From positions 186,001 to 250,000 of the forward strand of contig JAIVFJ010000064.1 of NCBI GenBank assembly GCA_025765615.1: 64,000 nucleotides of DNA. Reading direction: 5' to 3'. The translations under genes were made by a program, and so were the position numbers. The notes beneath the pieces were generated by a model. It was not told where the DNA came from, ran no database searches, and saw only the letters and a list, made by a program, of their open reading frames with translations. This DNA comes from Zopfochytrium polystomum. Taxonomy: Eukaryota; Chytridiomycota; Chytridiomycetes; Chytridiales; Chytridiaceae. Position 1 is the stretch's first letter; every line of letters starts with the position of its first letter. Of the stretch, positions 44,390 to 55,378 are shown one piece after another.

Positions 44390-45982
44390 TACAAACACCT
44401 TACACAGGTTGGTCGGCGAAAGCGTCCTCAGTGCCGTCGGTGCCACCCACAAGCGCCAGCGCGCCCTTCTGAACCCCTCCTTCCGCGTCAAGGAGCTGGC
44501 CGGAATGACTCCGACCTTTGCTCGGACCGGCTTCGAGCACGCCGCATCGTGGCGGCGCAAGATCGACGCCGCCGAGGCTGCTGTTGCCACTACCGCCACT
44601 TCGGGAGAGCAGAAGCAGATCGGTGTCGTGCTGGCCATCTTTGAAGAGGTGTCAAAGTGCACCCTGGATATCATCGGGCGCACCGGTCAGCACGAGACTG
44701 TGGCAACCTCTCAGTTCCTGACATTTGGCTCGCTCTCACACGCACACACACTCGCACCTTCATCCCCCGCCCCTCCCCAAACAAAAAACTCATCCGACAA
44801 AACAGCATTTGGTTACGAATTTCACTCGCTTCAAGGACAAGAGTCCGCACTGAATGTCGCGTTTCAAGAAATCATGAAGTACAACGCGTTTTCCGGCGTT
44901 GGCGCGCTCCGCGCCGTGTTCCCCTTCGTGAAGCTCTTGCCGTCCTCCGAGCGCCGAAGCTATGTGGCCGCGAAAAAGCTCCTCAAGGAAAAGTGCGACG
45001 AGATTTTCGAGGCTAGGGTCAAGAGCGTGGAGCAGGGTGACTGCAAGGATCTCCTTAGTATCCTGATTCGAGCCAACCAGGACGCTGAGGAAAAGATGTC
45101 GCGGAACGAGCTGCGAGATCAGGTTCCGTTGGCTGTTTCCTTTTTCCTCAATTTCTGGAACAACAGTGTTAACCTCTGTCGGGTTAATTCCCTGTATGAA
45201 AAACACCTACTCTCCCAACCCCCAGATCCTCACCTTTGTCCTCGCTGGTCACGAAACGACCAGCACTACACTGACCTGGGCGCTCCTGCACCTCGCCGAC
45301 CACCCGGCCGTCCAGGCTCGCCTACACGCCGAAGTCGCCGCCGCAATCCACTCCCCGTCCCCCGACACCCTGTCGTACGACCTCGTAAACTCTCTTCGCT
45401 ACACCGACGCTGTCGTCAAGGAGACTCTCCGCTTCATCCCCACTGTCCCCTTCAACTACAGATACGCCGACGAAGATGACATCCTTCAAGGATACGCGGT
45501 GCCGAAGGGCACCATCATACTCACCCCACCCATCGTCATGCACAGATTGAAATCCCTTTGGGGCGAGGATGCCGATAGTTTCAACCCGGACAGGTGGCCC
45601 GCCGCCGCCGCGAACGGCGATGATACGGCCGTTTCATCCGAGAGGGCGTTTGGCGCCTATATGCCTTTCAGCCTCGGCCCCAGGTGCAGATTTTGCCGTG
45701 AAGGTCAACCCCCACCCCCCACCCCCTCCCACCGTCCCGACCGTCTTCTATCTTGCCGCGTCACTCAACGCCCTTATCCTTTCTCCACAACCCCCGCCCA
45801 GAAATTGCATCGGCAGCCGCTTCGCCACGGTCGAGCTGAAAGTCCTTTTGGCGATCCTGATCCGCGAGTTCGAGTTCGCCCCCGTCCCGGATATGCCGCG
45901 TTCCCGTGAACTCCAAAACACGATGAAGCCGATCGTCCACCTCCGCGTCACGCCGCGGAGCCCGACTGTGATTGCGGCTTGA
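43772..45982 (+). CDS. Cytochrome P450 C, 572 aa
   Basis: Five exons in phase: 43772-44256, 44408-44685, 44806-45122, 45226-45683 and 45802-45982. Exon order and phases equal those of P450 B. It has an anchor with hinge KIPGPSSNP, I-helix AGHETTSTTLTW (from about residue 367), KETLRF (Glu426, Arg429), FNPDRW, and FSLGPR joined across intron 4 to NCIGSRFA (Cys about 515). It differs from B in exon 2, which has a longer Ala/Thr insert (AAEAAVATTATSGEQ). Intron 1 contains a (CA)n tract. It appears functional. Head-to-head orientation with P450 B could allow shared control, but no common motif was seen on this side. Confidence 0.93.
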
Positions 45983-45997
45983 GCGAGGCCTTGCCGC

Positions 45998-46025
45998 GGG
46001 GGGGGGGGGGGGGGGGGGGGGGGGG
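45998..46025 (+). repeat. G28 homopolymer
   Basis: 28 consecutive G residues begin 15 bp after the stop of P450 C; potential G-quadruplex and a probable assembly-error site. Confidence 0.9.
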
Positions 46026-46470
46026 CCGGTGGCTGAAACGAGGAATCTGCCTCAGTTTGGAAGAGAATTTGCCTCATGGTCGACAAAGGGAACATCGCTT
46101 GCAATGTATGACCGGTAGTGATTGTGACCGTTCGGTCCGCTAGGATAATAAAGCAACAATAGCTCTCGTTTGAGACGAAATTCTCTGACTGACTGCCTGA
46201 TTCCGCCAAGTGCCGAGTTCCCTCGAATTGCTGCAGCTGCCGCTGACTGTTTGAATCGGCTTCGACAAACTGGACGACGAACTGACATGCGTCGTGAAAT
46301 CGACGTGCTTCTCCTCTCGCCAGAAACATTAATTTAAAAACAATAGCTAGGTGTGGGTGATGACGCGATGCCTGTGTTGACAAAAAAAGCCACAATTAAG
46401 GCTGGCCGCCGGCATTCGGCGAGAAGAGTAAAATAGAGGTAGCCAAGAAGAGAAGCGCAAGCGCTCAATT
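46026..46470. other. Intergenic, duplicated 3' flank
   Basis: About 46385-46490 matches 55310-55400, the 3' flank of the heme peroxidase (AGAGGTAGCCAAGA...GAAGCGCAAGCGCTCAATT). No gene. Confidence 0.6.
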
Positions 46471-46848
46471 CTATGAGTGAGATATTCGAATGAAGAACTT
46501 CCGGTGCGGGGACGTTGAGTTCAGCGGCACGTAGCCCATGAAGTAAATGTAGTCGTTCGACGCCGACGCCGCCGGGCTAAGGAAGTTCTTCTTGTTGGTC
46601 AATTGATTTACAAGTAATTTCCAGCTGCTGAACGAAGCGTATGCATCGATCAACAGCCCTCCATGCACCTCGACGTTTCGCGCTGTGCAGTCCAAGAAGG
46701 CTAAAAAGCGTTTGTCAGGAACCAAGACAGCAATACCGCTCAAACTCGCTGCCTGGTTCGACAGAAGTTGCGCTGACCCAGCCGGCCCAGTGGCGGTTCC
46801 CAGGCACAACCCAACCGCAGGAAGACCCTCCTTCGCAAGCTTCGACAA
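46471..46848 (-). pseudogene. Heme-peroxidase 3'-exon fragment fused to unrelated sequence
   Basis: The last part of this 125-residue frame, SASNDYIYFMGYVPLNST...IRISHS, matches the C-terminus of the heme peroxidase (SARNDYIYFMGYVPLNST...IRISHS) at 55379-55711. The upstream part (KRFLAFLDCTARNVEVHGGLLID) has no counterpart there. The catalytic exon is absent. It is best read as a duplicated 3' end with its flank. Confidence 0.6.
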
Positions 46849-47091
46849 TATTGAGGCGCTGATCGCGTTTTATGGTTGACGTTGAACATCAGGCGGACGG
46901 CATAGGAAAATGCAGGCAGAATTGTGTGTCACTCCGCTCATTGCGCTTAGTCGATGCTATAGACTTGTTTAGTATTGGAATTCCATTTGGTTACGCTGTT
47001 CACATGCGCTCTCTCGGCAGTAGCATGTTCTGCACTTTCTCCTTTGCACCAATTCTATTCGTTCTCTTATTCATCATAGCATTTCATTCTT

Positions 47092-47493
47092 TTATTCATC
47101 GTTACTCTTCATTCTCCTGTTCATCGTAGTCACCATCGACTTAATCTTCAAAGTGATCATTGTAAAATACCAGTGATAGACAATTTGGAGTCTCGTCACA
47201 CTACCGTGCATTGGCAATTGAACTAGGAAGCAGGTCTTGTTGCTTTGGACAAAGTATGACGTCACTAGACTCAAGACATTCCCTTTACATCGGGAAACAA
47301 CTGCATTTGGAAGGTCGCCGCTCTTGGCGAGCTGGAGAATACGGTGCGCAATTAAGAAAAGGCAGTTTGTGGAAGAAAAACAGAACGCAACGAGGGCGAC
47401 TCTCGTTAACGTTGCTGGAATCTTACAATCGTCCTCATATTCAGCATAGTTATCGTCATCAATCTTATTTAAGAGTTCCTCGATGTAGTCCAA
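47092..47493 (-). CDS. Doubtful hypothetical protein, 133 aa
   Basis: An AT-richer frame with ordinary composition (MDYIEELLNKIDDDNYAEYED, a hydrophobic stretch VALVAFCFSSTNCLFLI). No family is recognised. Another frame at 47620-47814 may belong to the same broken gene. The rest of 46849-48100 has no supported gene; a 36-bp duplicated segment (GTGGTTAAGGCGAAAACAAG) occurs at 47834 and 47877. Confidence 0.2.
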   Translation of the reverse strand: MDYIEELLNKIDDDNYAEYEDDCKIPATLTRVALVAFCFSSTNCLFLIAHRILQLAKSGDLPNAVVSRCKGNVLSLVTSYFVQSNKTCFLVQLPMHGSVTRLQIVYHWYFTMITLKIKSMVTTMNRRMKSNDE

Positions 47494-48100
47494 TTCTAAC
47501 CAAGTAAGCTGGACTCAACGACCCCCAGGCGTCGTTGCACATGGTGGGTGGATTGCGCCCAACTCTTCAAACACGGCCAGGAAGCGTTTGCACACAGCTC
47601 GCAAATGCTGAATGAATCTTCAATCTCCTTGTGGGTAGGGGCTTTGGGCGGCAAGCTCGCTCAACGACGAGTTCGGGAATCTGATCACCAGCATCTGAAG
47701 TGATGGGTGGCGATTGGAGTGTTGAAGCGGTGGGAAGGCGGCGGGTTTAGGCGGTTGGCGAGCGAGACAACTCTGAAGATCGACAGCACCAGCGCCTCGA
47801 ATTTTGAAGTGCAAAACTGATGTAAGTTCTTGATGTGGTTAAGGCGAAAACAAGTGAAATGATGCAATTTCTCGATGTGGTTAAGGCGAAAACAAGTGAA
47901 AATCAAAGCGAAAGTCTGTCCAAATCGAGGCCGAAAAGTTTGCGGTAGATGTAAGGCTGTAAATACCCACCGAAATGACACCACGCTTCTGCACCATACA
48001 GAGGCGGTTCATCTCCACTTTCCCGAACTCCCCTCGCCCCCTACCCCCACGGCCCCCTCCCCTCCCCCCCTTAATCTTCCTCATCCCCGCAGCAGCGAAT

Positions 48101-50378
48101 TTAGCGGCGGCGCGGCGTAACACGGAGGTGCACCAACGGCTTCATGGTCGCCAGCAATTCGTGGGAAGGTGGGATGCCAGGGACGGTTGCAAATGAAAAC
48201 TGGTGGATCAGGACCGCCAGCAAGATTTTCAACTCGATTGTGGCGAAACGGGCGCCGATGCAGTTTCTGGTGGAGGAGTGGAAGGTGGTGGTGGGGGAGG
48301 AGGCGTGCTGTTAATTTTGCCCTGTTGCGGACGAGTGAGGGGGTGGTTTTTGTGCTGTTGCTTCCAAACAGCAGGCTGGTGCGGTCGGAGGGGAGTATTC
48401 TTGTTCTTTGCACGTGCCAAACACGCACCTGGGTCCAAGGCTGAAAGGCATAAACGCTCCAAAGGCCCTCGCTTCCGATTTTGCGGGCTTGTCGCTATCG
48501 ACAGCGCCAGTTTCGGCAGCGTTGGCTACCGGGCAAACCTTCTCCGGGCTTCCGGCCGCCGCGTCCGCGGTGAGCCACCTGTCCGGGTTGAAACAGTCCG
48601 CGTCCTCGCCCCACAGCGACTTCAACCTGTGCATCACGATTGGCGGAGTGATGATGGTCGTGCCCTTCGGCACTTTGAACCCCAGCAGCTCGTCGTCCGC
48701 CATGTTGGACCTGTAGAGGAACGGAACCGTCGGGATGAACCGCAGAGTTTCCTTCACGACCGCGTCCGTGTACTGGAGGGAGTTTGCGAGGTCATACGAG
48801 AGGAGGAGCGGGTCCAGCTTGGGCAGCGCGGCGGTGATCTCGGCGTGGAGGCGAGCCTGCACGTCTGGGTGCTCGGCGAGGTGGAGAAGCGCCCAGGTCA
48901 AAGTGGTGCTGGTGGTTTCGTGGCCGGCGAGTACAAATGTGAGGATCTACGGGGAAACGAAACGGTGAGGGTTCTCTTCTTACACAATGAGGGTTGGGAA
49001 AAGAAAACTTGCTTCCAGGCAGCTCGACTCCCTCGCTACCCCGCCCCATACCTGATCCCTCAGCTCGTTTCTTGACATCTTCTCCGTGGCGTCCTGGTTT
49101 GCGCGGATCAGCGTACTCAGCAGATCCTTGCAGCCCCCTTTCTCAGAGCTCTTGACCCTGGCCTCGTAAATCTCATCGCACTTTTCCGCGAGGACCTTCC
49201 TGGCAGTCAGGTAGCGGCGGCGAGCGGCGGTCGGCAGGAGCTTCAAGATGGGAAACAGTGAACGGAGCGCGCTGAAGCCGACGAATGCATTGAACGTTAT
49301 GATTTCCTGAAACGCGAGGTGCAGCTCGGACTTGTGGTCTTGAACCGCACGGAACTCGTAGCCGAAGCCTTGTTTTTTTGGGAGGGAGTTTGGAGGTTGG
49401 CAGGGAAGTGTAAGACACAGAGAACGTGAGTGCTCATTTAAACCCTGCAAACGCCGCTCTCATCTCACCAGCGCGTCCGATAATGTCCAACGTGCACTTT
49501 GACACCTCTTCAAAAATGTTCAGCACAACGCCGTTCTCCTTCTTGGAGGCCTCGGCGGCTTCGACTTTGCTTCGCCACGACGTGGCGAGCTCAAGACCGG
49601 TGAGTGCAAAGGTCGGCGTCATTTCGGCGAGCTCCTTGACCCGGAAGGAGGGGTTCAGCATGGCGCGCTGCCGCTTGTGGACGGCGCCGACCGAGCTGAG
49701 GAGGCTTTCGCCGACCAGTCTATGTGGAGTAAGAGTGTAAGAAAAGGTTGAAAAATAGGCACCTCCGGTTGGAGATGGTGATGGGCGGGGTGTGCACCGA
49801 GAAAGAAAAGGCCAAGATTTTGAAGATTTTGCGGGAGGGCTGGATCCAGTGAGTGGAGGAGGAATGGGAGGGGGGGAGGGGGGATAATTTCGACGGGTGA
49901 CTCACTCCTTGACGAGGTTCTGCGAAAACTTCGACCTCCTGTAGAGGTCCTGAGAGCCGTAGATCCTCCTCAGTGCAGCCGGGTCGGTGACGAGGAGGAC
50001 GGGTGTATTGAACAAGGCGCGGAAGAGGACGATTCCGCCGTGGCGGTTGGCCCAGCGGAGGAAAGGCGCGCCGGCCTCCTCCCTCGCGAGCTCGGGGATG
50101 TTGCCCAGAAGCGTCAGGGGGTTGCTGGGGGGGCCGGGGATCTTGCGAAGCGGGGACAGCAGGAAGGGCTGGACGAAAACCTTGTAGATGATCCAGGTGG
50201 GCACGCCAAGAGCGAGCAGCGCGCGAGCGCCGGCTGCGACCGCCCTCCCTTGGTTCGGGGAGGCGCTGCCCTTGCCGAAAAGAGAGATCAGCCAGGACTG
50301 GAAGGCCTCCACAACGGCCGCGCCGATACGAGAAATGAACAAGGAGGGAGCTATGTTGCTGCTGCTGACCGTCGACAT
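48101..50378 (-). CDS. Cytochrome P450 D, 574 aa, near-copy of P450 B
   Basis: Five exons: 50378-49906, 49719-49469, 49368-49052, 48946-48429 and 48266-48101. Exon lengths equal P450 B except the last, which has one extra codon (Arg repeat before the stop). Exon 4 looks identical at the residue level: AGHETTSTTLTW, KETLRF, FNPDRW. The heme loop is again split by intron 4 before NCIGARFA. N-terminal differences include SLFISRIGAAV for SLVISRLGAAV. The duplication extends through the introns and about 200 bp of upstream DNA, so it is recent. All catalytic landmarks are kept. It lies head-to-head with pseudogene E. Confidence 0.92.
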
Positions 50379-50523
50379 TTTGAATGATTCGATTAATTTG
50401 GTTTGCGGGTGGAAGTGGTTGGCCACCGCCGTTGTTTTTTTTCTTTCGAAGAATTGAAAGCTGGCAGAGCGGGGAGAGTTGTTTGGGTGGTGGTGTTTTG
50501 AGATGTGTCGGTGGCTGCCTCTC

Positions 50524-50565
50524 AATTTAAAGTTTTCTCAACGCGAAAAGCCAGTCAACGGAGGA
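50524..50565 (-). promoter_or_regulatory. P450 upstream block (P450 D)
   Basis: Same AATTTAAAG ... AACGCGAAAAGCCAGTCAACGG block as P450 B, 146 bp from the ATG; TATA-like CTTTAAATT on the minus strand. Confidence 0.5.
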
Positions 50566-50829
50566 TGGCATAAGGTCTTCGCGGTTGTTCAACGGAACAA
50601 GTTGATCCGTGGAGTGGTCTTCCGTCTTTTTCGGAGAATATTGTCGCCTGCAAAACAGCGAGCCTGTGTCTCTGGCCTTTCCCCGAGTGGACAACGCGAA
50701 TCATCTCCCTTCCCCTTTTGATTGCACACGAAAATATTGCGGAAACGGCTGCGGCGAGAGACGACGCAAAACCCGAAACATGGCACTTTCAACCGCAAAG
50801 TGGAAAGAAAACAAACAAAAAACTGCCCC

Positions 50830-51555
50830 ATCTCATCATCATCAACATTGTCGGCCATGCATCTGCCGTCTCGGAGCCGCCGTCGCGAACTCCATCGAAA
50901 ACCGGCTGGACCGGACGGACTTCGACATGACCCTGAGGTGTCGGCCTGCGGACTGCGGGTGATCGTTGCCACACCGCCCGCCCGTGCATGGTCCGTCGCG
51001 CCAAGCACCAGAACTTGCGGAACACGCGGTGTTCTGTTTTTCTGTCTCACCCTCTGTCAGAAGCGGTCATTTCACGAAGTGGCGCGCGTAAAACGACTGC
51101 GACTGAGGGTTAGACAAACAACCCTTGTACTGTATATGCGTGCTCCATCGTTTACAAGGTCTTCGTGCTGCACCCCTTCCTGCCGCAAGATCCCAGGCCC
51201 TCCAGCAACCCCTTGACGCCTCTGGGCAACATCCCCCGAGCTCGCGAGGGAGGAAGCCGGCGCGCCTTTTCTTCGCTGGGCCAGCCGCCACGGCGGCGGC
51301 ATCGTTGTTTGCCGAGCCCTCTTCAACGCACTCGTCTTCTTCGTCACAGATCCCGAGGCACTGAGGAGGATCTACGTCACGCATGCCTATTTCTACAACT
51401 GGCCTGAGTTTATCGCGAACCTCGTCAAAGAGTGACCTGCTGCATCGGAATTCGGTTTTCTCTTTTGTCGCCTCGCCCTTTCTCTAACAAGGCGTTATGA
51501 TTGTTTGCGTTGACGCACAACCCCACTCTCGTCCCACGCGCACTCACACACAAAT

Positions 51556-51592
<37 letters not shown>

Positions 51593-51716
51593 CAACACAC
51601 ACACAAACACACAAACACACAAACACAGGTTGGTCGGCGAAAGCGTCCTCTGTGCCGTCTGCGCCACCCACAAGCGGCAGCGCGCCCTTATGAACCCATA
51701 GGAGCTGGCCGGAAGT
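50830..51716 (+). pseudogene. Cytochrome P450 pseudogene E (copy of P450 C)
   Basis: Sequence matching exon 1 of P450 C appears from about 50850 (LGAAVANSIENRL equivalent), but the start is lost and frame changes occur. The hinge (KIPGPPATP) and ALRRIY...LVKE region are present, ending at 51434. A CA-rich intron follows, then exon 2 (VGESVLCAVCATHKRQRALMNP) with a small deletion, breaking at about 51716 after GAGCTGGCCGGAA. Exons 3-5 are missing. It is in the same orientation and position relative to P450 D as C is to B. Confidence 0.85.
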
Positions 51717-52369
51717 GCGATGCCTTCCCATTATCGTGAGTTAGCAATTTCCCACTGTGTTTTGAATTTTGCGCGTGGGGACCCTCGTCTCAGAGTGCAT
51801 GGTCCTACTCTGCGGAGTTTGAGAGAACAAGCAGGTTTTGGACAGCCTAGCTGTGGCAGTTTGGGTGCGTAGGTGCGCGTTGTTCGCGTTGCTGAGACTT
51901 TGTGGGCAAGTCGCCTACGTCTGGCCAGCCACAGGGCTTCTACAGTTTGAGATCCTTAAGTTTTAAATTGTGGAGCTTGACATAACGGTAAAGTTAGAGT
52001 CGAGGAGAGAGCAAACAGCGGGTAGTCCGCGAGAAGAAGGGCAGGAAAACACTTGTGACGGCGAGAAAACGTGCGTGAGGGTGAAAAACGCGTGCGTGGG
52101 CGAGAAAACGCGTGAGAGGGCAAGAATGCAACGGATAAGGCACCCCACAGCTCGAAAAGGACGCTCACCTGCTCCAAACCTAACAAAGAGAAATTGGAAA
52201 AAATTAACAATGGAAGACACCTAAGTCCCAATCACCTGGTTGTTCAGACGACCAGGATAACATCATGGACAAGCGTGAAATTGAAAGAGTGGAAGACCAG
52301 GAGGACCAAGAGGACCCGGAGGACCCGACGGACCCGGCGGACTTGAACTCAGAGGACTTCAAGGAATCT
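51717..52369. other. Unassigned sequence at the P450 breakpoint
   Basis: No gene recognised. A short frame from about 52265 (MDKREIERVEDQEDQEDPED) is built from imperfect GAGGACCCG repeats and runs into the next repeat; probably not a gene. Confidence 0.4.
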
Positions 52370-53570
52370 TGTGAGGACAACAGGCTGTTGAGCCTGTGAC
52401 CTCAAATAAATTAAGTGTATAGCCACCTGTCTTGACCTGCACTTTGCTGGCAAAACGTGACTAGGCTTGGATTCCTACTCTCTTATTATTTATTGGGTTT
52501 CCATACAGCCTCTGACTGGCTCCGTCTGTCTGCCTCTGAGCTCTACTTATTATTAATTATTTTTATTATTTATTATTGGCGTCGTTGCAGACAGAAAGAC
52601 TCAGTCTTGATTCTAATTGCTGATTCAAGGTTCCCTTGCTCAGTGATTAGAGTACCTTCAATTGGGAAGGTGCCAAGTTCAAGACTGGCTAGTTGACAGA
52701 CTGAACAGAAATGCATGGAAATGATGTAGGACTGAAACTCTTCTGTGGGAGAAGTGCTAGGCCCAGATGGACAGAGTTAACAAGATGATGGCAGAGCTAA
52801 CAAGCTCTACCACGTGCTACCATGATGTAATGCCTCATAAATGGGTATGGGATCACAGGGTTTTCTTATCTATTCATTGGTGATTTTTACTTATTTTCTC
52901 AATTAGTAATTTATCCTGTTTTTCCTGTTTTTCCCGTTTTCTCTTTTATTTCTTCCTTGTTGTCTCTGTCTGTGTCTTTCCTTTCTTCTGTGGCTGAGAT
53001 CGACTGTCTTCTTCTCTGCACCAATCATTTCTTGCCAGCCCTCTCCACTCTGTTTGCCAAGAAATGCCCATGATTCTCGGGCTGTCTTCCTTGTTTGGCT
53101 GGTTCAGCCCCATTTCTTGGTGACTCACTCCTCCCATTCTTTTCTTTACTATTTTATTTATGGTTTTGCTGTTTTGTATGTGTTTTCCCTCCTTTTTCCC
53201 TCCTCCCTGGTGATTCCAACCCTTTCCTATTTAAGCAGCTGCCCTCCATCTTGTTGAGTGTGTGAACCTGTGCCTGAAGTTGCCTTGCCTGCCCTTTTCT
53301 TCCTGACTGTATGTAGAGCTGGGGGTGGCAGTCTCCTGGTGTGTGACAGGAGGTTGAAGTCCTCTTGGCCATCATGGCACTGTGCTGGGTTCAAGCCCCA
53401 GTGCACCTCACCAATTCTGCATGCTGTTTAAATTGGACTGGGTAGGAGCCACTTGGTGATGGAAGGATAGAGGGTAAATCTGTGGTGGTGTCTCTAGGTT
53501 CCTGTCAATAACATCTAGTCAAATCCAGGTCTCTCAAGGGGATATGAATGAGCTGTCTGGTCAGGTACTG
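52370..53570. repeat. Relative of the 35447 insertion (LTR-like)
   Basis: It starts TGTGAGGACAACAGGCTGTTGAGCCTG like the element at 35447 and aligns again from about 52807-53570 with 35745-36520, including the tRNA-like T-arm. The middle differs, and no matching 3' end was found. A second D-arm-like stretch (TTGCTCAGTGATTAGAGTA) lies near 52637. Confidence 0.65.
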
Positions 53571-53714
53571 CTGCAGGAATGGTCTCTCAGGTATGTCCCC
53601 TCCTCACTGGTTGTTGGCTCCTGTCACAGCAGCTCCAGGTCAGTTGACTTTTGTCTCTGTGTGCAACACCCTTTGTCTGCTGTGCAGATACCTCTGTCCA
53701 GGCCTCTGAACACC

Positions 53715-53960
53715 CACTCGTTGATTTGCAATGCTCCCGATGATTTCAAATCATCTTATGTCTGTGGGAAGACTGGTCACTGCACATAGACCTCTGGACA
53801 GACCTTGGTTGATTTGAAATGCTCCTGAAGATTTCAAATCATTTTCTCTCTCTGTGGGGAGACCAGTTGCTTGCACACAGGCTCCACACAGAGCTTCGTT
53901 GATTTGAAATGCTCAGATTATTTCAAATCCCCCTCCCTCTGTGGGAAGGGGCTTACAACA
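53715..53960 (+). repeat. Three-copy tandem repeat with internal inverted repeats
   Basis: About 80-90-bp units, each with TTGATTTGAAATGCTC (TTGCAATGCTC in the first) followed by GATTATTTCAAATC or a variant, then a CTGTGGGAAG-like tail. GATTTGAAAT and ATTTCAAATC can pair within a unit. The rest of 53571-54315 holds no gene. Confidence 0.7.
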
Positions 53961-54315
53961 CTCCCCAGAGCAAAGTCCTGTCTGAAGCAGTTTGCAACTT
54001 GTTCAGATAGGCAAAACAGGAAACTGGTCAACTTCCCTGCAGGAGTATAAATTGGGTAGAGTTTTCTTATTGAAAATAAAAGGCACTCTCACTCCAATTT
54101 GCCAGTCCCTGTCTAAAACAAGCTCCCTTCGCCCACTTGCCCTTGGTCGCTTTCTACACTTGCTCCCTTGTACAAGTCCTTGATTTAAACTTCAGTTGTA
54201 TCCTTTCTTTCTTTCGACCTCTCAGCCACTTGCTTCGCTTTGCAGCCTCGACCCTTCCACCTTCTTGCGACACTGCCTTCACTCACAACGTCGCCTTCTA
54301 CACTGCAACTTCAAC

Positions 54316-54728
54316 AACTCCCAAGGGGCGCAACACAACTACACAATAAAAGAGAGAAGAGGGCAACAGGGGTTTTATCTCGCAAAGAACCTAATCTCAA
54401 ACACAACAGGTGCAGTTAATAGCAATAGGACAGACAGGATGCGACCTAGTGCCCCTCGTTGCGGGGGGTGCTGGAGCTCTTGTCGTCACCAGCAATGGGG
54501 AGAGAGAGATGGAATCGACTATGTAGGGGTTGGAAGGTCGCCAGTTGGGAACTCGAAACGGAAACACCGACGGTCATACATGCACTCCACCAGGCTGGGT
54601 TGGCATGATCACTTGACCAACAGGCTTTATTGCCAGGCGGCGGCCCACCGTCGTCATCGTCGTTGTCTTCGTGGTGGGCAGGCACCTGGGATCCTCACTC
54701 CAGCAATAGAGCCTGCAGTGTCATACCG
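54316..54728 (-). repeat. Interspersed repeat R2, copy 2
   Basis: Homologous to 32635-33115: AATAAAAGAGAGAAGAGGG, CCTAATCTCAAACACAACAGG, GACTATGTAGGGGTTGGAAG. Diverged, with small indels. The downstream interval 54729-55378 shows no gene. Confidence 0.6.
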
Positions 54729-55378
54729 TCACAAGAGGGGCCAACGACATACTCTCTATACTCTGTATTGGTGCCAAAGGACAGAAATCAGATTGAAGAA
54801 AAAGGAAAAAGGGGAATGGCCCAAAACAGAGAGAGAAAATTGCAAGTCAACCCCCATGACTTGGAGCATCCAGCACAAATGCTCCAAGTTCCCCAACCCT
54901 GTGCATGTATTTACCAAATACCCCTCTACCCAAATCTTCTCCTACCTTTCACATTCCTTGTATGCAGTCACCCCGCTACTCTGCTAGTGGGCCAGAATTC
55001 CCATTAATCCATCGGCGCACATCGCTGAACAAGACAACATCGCTGACGACAAAGATGGAATCGGCAACTGTGGAGTTCTATCGGCCATTGTTGGAGGACT
55101 CACGCCATCCGCTTTATTGGCGCCAATCTGATGGCTTCAGGTGTGCACCAATGACACCCCCTTTTTTGCTGATGAAGAGCTCCCGCTTGACTCTAAACGC
55201 TCTCGTCAACCCGCTCATACTGCCAGGTAACTCGCTACCTGCTGCATTCCGCTGTTTCGCTGAGTGCCATGTTCTCTCGATCTCGTTTTAACTAAAAAGA
55301 CACAACAAGGCTGGCCGGTGGCATGCGGCGAGAGGAGTAAATAGAGGTAGCCAAGAGGAGAAGCGCAAGCGCTCAATT

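Noticed and set aside
52637..52690. tRNA gene suggested by a D-arm-like stretch and a GTTCAAG loop
   Set aside because: The anticodon loop has six bases and the acceptor stem does not pair; at most a tRNA-derived repeat.
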